A stretch of DNA of 5,337 bases, from assembly GCA_030831375.1 (NCBI GenBank), contig JAURLF010000242.1, positions 1-5,337 of the forward strand, written 5' to 3'. The notes beneath the pieces are model-generated. The model searched no databases, was not told the origin of the DNA, and saw only the letters and a list, made by a program, of their open reading frames with translations. Source of the DNA: Gaiellales bacterium. Lineage in GTDB: Bacteria; Actinomycetota; Thermoleophilia; Gaiellales; F1-60-MAGs149. Positions 4,696 to 5,337 of this stretch are shown piece after piece. The number at the start of each line of letters is the position of its first letter. Within the stretch, counting starts at the first letter, position 1. The position numbers and the translations under genes are program-made.

Positions 4696-5337
4696 ATGCC
4701 GTACGGCTGGCCCTTCCTCGTGCTGGTCCTGCTGCAGGCGCTGGCCGTCGGGCTCGTCCGCGATCCGGGCGAGCTGCCGCCGGTCCGCCGGCATCCCGCG
4801 CTCGGCCTGATCCCCCTGGCCGCGATCGGCGGGATGGTCGTCGTCCTCGGCCGCTGGCCCGAGGGCGTCGAGCACGCGACGGCGCTCGCCGCCTTCGCCG
4901 TCCCGGTGCTCGCCCTCGCCGCCGGCCTCCACGTCCGCCGCTGGGCGATCCCGCTCGCCCTCGCGGCGCCGCTGCTCTGGTGGGCCGCGGCCGCGGCCCG
5001 GCCGAGCGTCTGGGCCGATCTCGCCGCGGACCTCCTGATCATCCTCGCCGCCGTGACACTCGCTCGGCTGACGGCCTGGGTCGCGCCGCGCTGGGCGCTC
5101 GTCGTCGGCGTGCTGCTCGCGACCGGCGTCGACATCTGGCAGGTCTCGCAGATCGAGGTCCAGCCTGTCGCGCAGGCGCTCGGGGCGGCGACGCCCCCGG
5201 CGGACCTGCCGTCGCTCCAGGAGCTCCGCCTCCGGGGCGCAACGCTGGGCTGGGGCGACGCCTACATCGCCGCGCTGGTCGGCGCGGTCGTCGCGGCCTC
5301 GCGCCGGGCCGCGATCGCCGCCGTCCTCGGCTGCGCC
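4696..5337 (+). CDS. Multi-pass membrane protein with a GxGD motif, possible presenilin/SPP-like intramembrane aspartyl protease; 3' end cut by window edge
   Basis: I do not recognise this protein by overall sequence. The frame is open for 214 codons from ATG 4696 and runs off the window. Hydrophobic segments by eye: residues 5-22, 35-52, 60-79, 82-100, 107-128, 132-150, about 187-202, and the start of another at 204. Asp146 lies in segment 6 (LLATGVDIWQV), and G185-W-G-D188 opens segment 7 (TLGWGDAYIAALVG), with a 35-residue polar linker between them. In presenilins, signal peptide peptidases and archaeal homologues the two catalytic aspartates sit in exactly TM6 (YD) and TM7 (GxGD), which cleave substrates within the membrane. 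Here the first motif is VD instead of YD. The third hallmark, PAL near TM9, would lie beyond the window. Family membership is therefore inference from topology and two motifs; an unrelated membrane protein with a chance GxGD remains possible. Start: the ATG is placed 6 nt after a TAGGCT hexamer, and the first hydrophobic segment follows at once. A type IV prepilin peptidase (also GxGD) is less likely, as the topology and linker differ. Confidence 0.85.
   Translation, partial: MPYGWPFLVLVLLQALAVGLVRDPGELPPVRRHPALGLIPLAAIGGMVVVLGRWPEGVEHATALAAFAVPVLALAAGLHVRRWAIPLALAAPLLWWAAAAARPSVWADLAADLLIILAAVTLARLTAWVAPRWALVVGVLLATGVDIWQVSQIEVQPVAQALGAATPPADLPSLQELRLRGATLGWGDAYIAALVGAVVAASRRAAIAAVLGCA

Noticed and set aside
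4627..5242. Minus-strand frames opposite the membrane-protein gene
   Set aside because: Their translations are hydrophilic and low-complexity, while the plus-strand frame gives regularly spaced membrane segments with a promoter-like hexamer before its ATG.

Overview
The window comes from a very GC-rich genome (by eye roughly three quarters G+C, with near-uniform G/C at third codon positions). The protein types, the missing Shine-Dalgarno sequences and the TANNNT-type promoter hexamers just before start codons all point to an actinobacterium. A deep lineage such as Thermoleophilia (Solirubrobacterales) is my best guess, but this is inference and no marker gene here settles it.

Layout. A short divergent region at 4488-4571 splits the window. 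Leftward (minus strand), four genes sit in a tight row: a short RNase J-type metallo-beta-lactamase/beta-CASP nuclease (4487-3129); a Nif3/YbgI-family dinuclear-metal protein (3132-2368), joined to the nuclease by an ATGA stop/start overlap; a degenerate adenylate-forming (acyl-CoA-synthetase-like) protein (2337-1213); and a secreted PBP4-type D-Ala-D-Ala carboxypeptidase/endopeptidase (1178 to beyond position 1). The gaps are -4, 30 and 34 nt, so the row looks like one transcription unit, possibly with an extra internal promoter before the third gene. Rightward (plus strand), a complete tRNA-Pro(CGG) gene (4572-4645) is followed by a multi-pass membrane protein (4696 to beyond 5337).

How the genes might work together. 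RNase J and Nif3 are widespread housekeeping-type proteins, and PBP4 trims or remodels peptidoglycan outside the membrane. In many actinobacteria the dacB-type gene precedes tilS, hpt and ftsH, so those may lie off the left edge (not visible). The third gene keeps the outline of an ANL-superfamily N-terminal domain but has lost the ATP-binding P-loop and the C-terminal domain, so it is probably not an active ligase.

The most notable item is the membrane protein at the right edge. It has six predicted membrane segments, then an aspartate in segment 6 and a GWGD motif at the start of segment 7. This is the arrangement of presenilin/signal-peptide-peptidase GxGD intramembrane aspartyl proteases. 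The confirming PAL motif would lie outside the window, so this is a hypothesis. I see no CRISPR array, insertion sequence, integrase or phage gene. Long open frames opposite the minus-strand genes are high-GC shadows.
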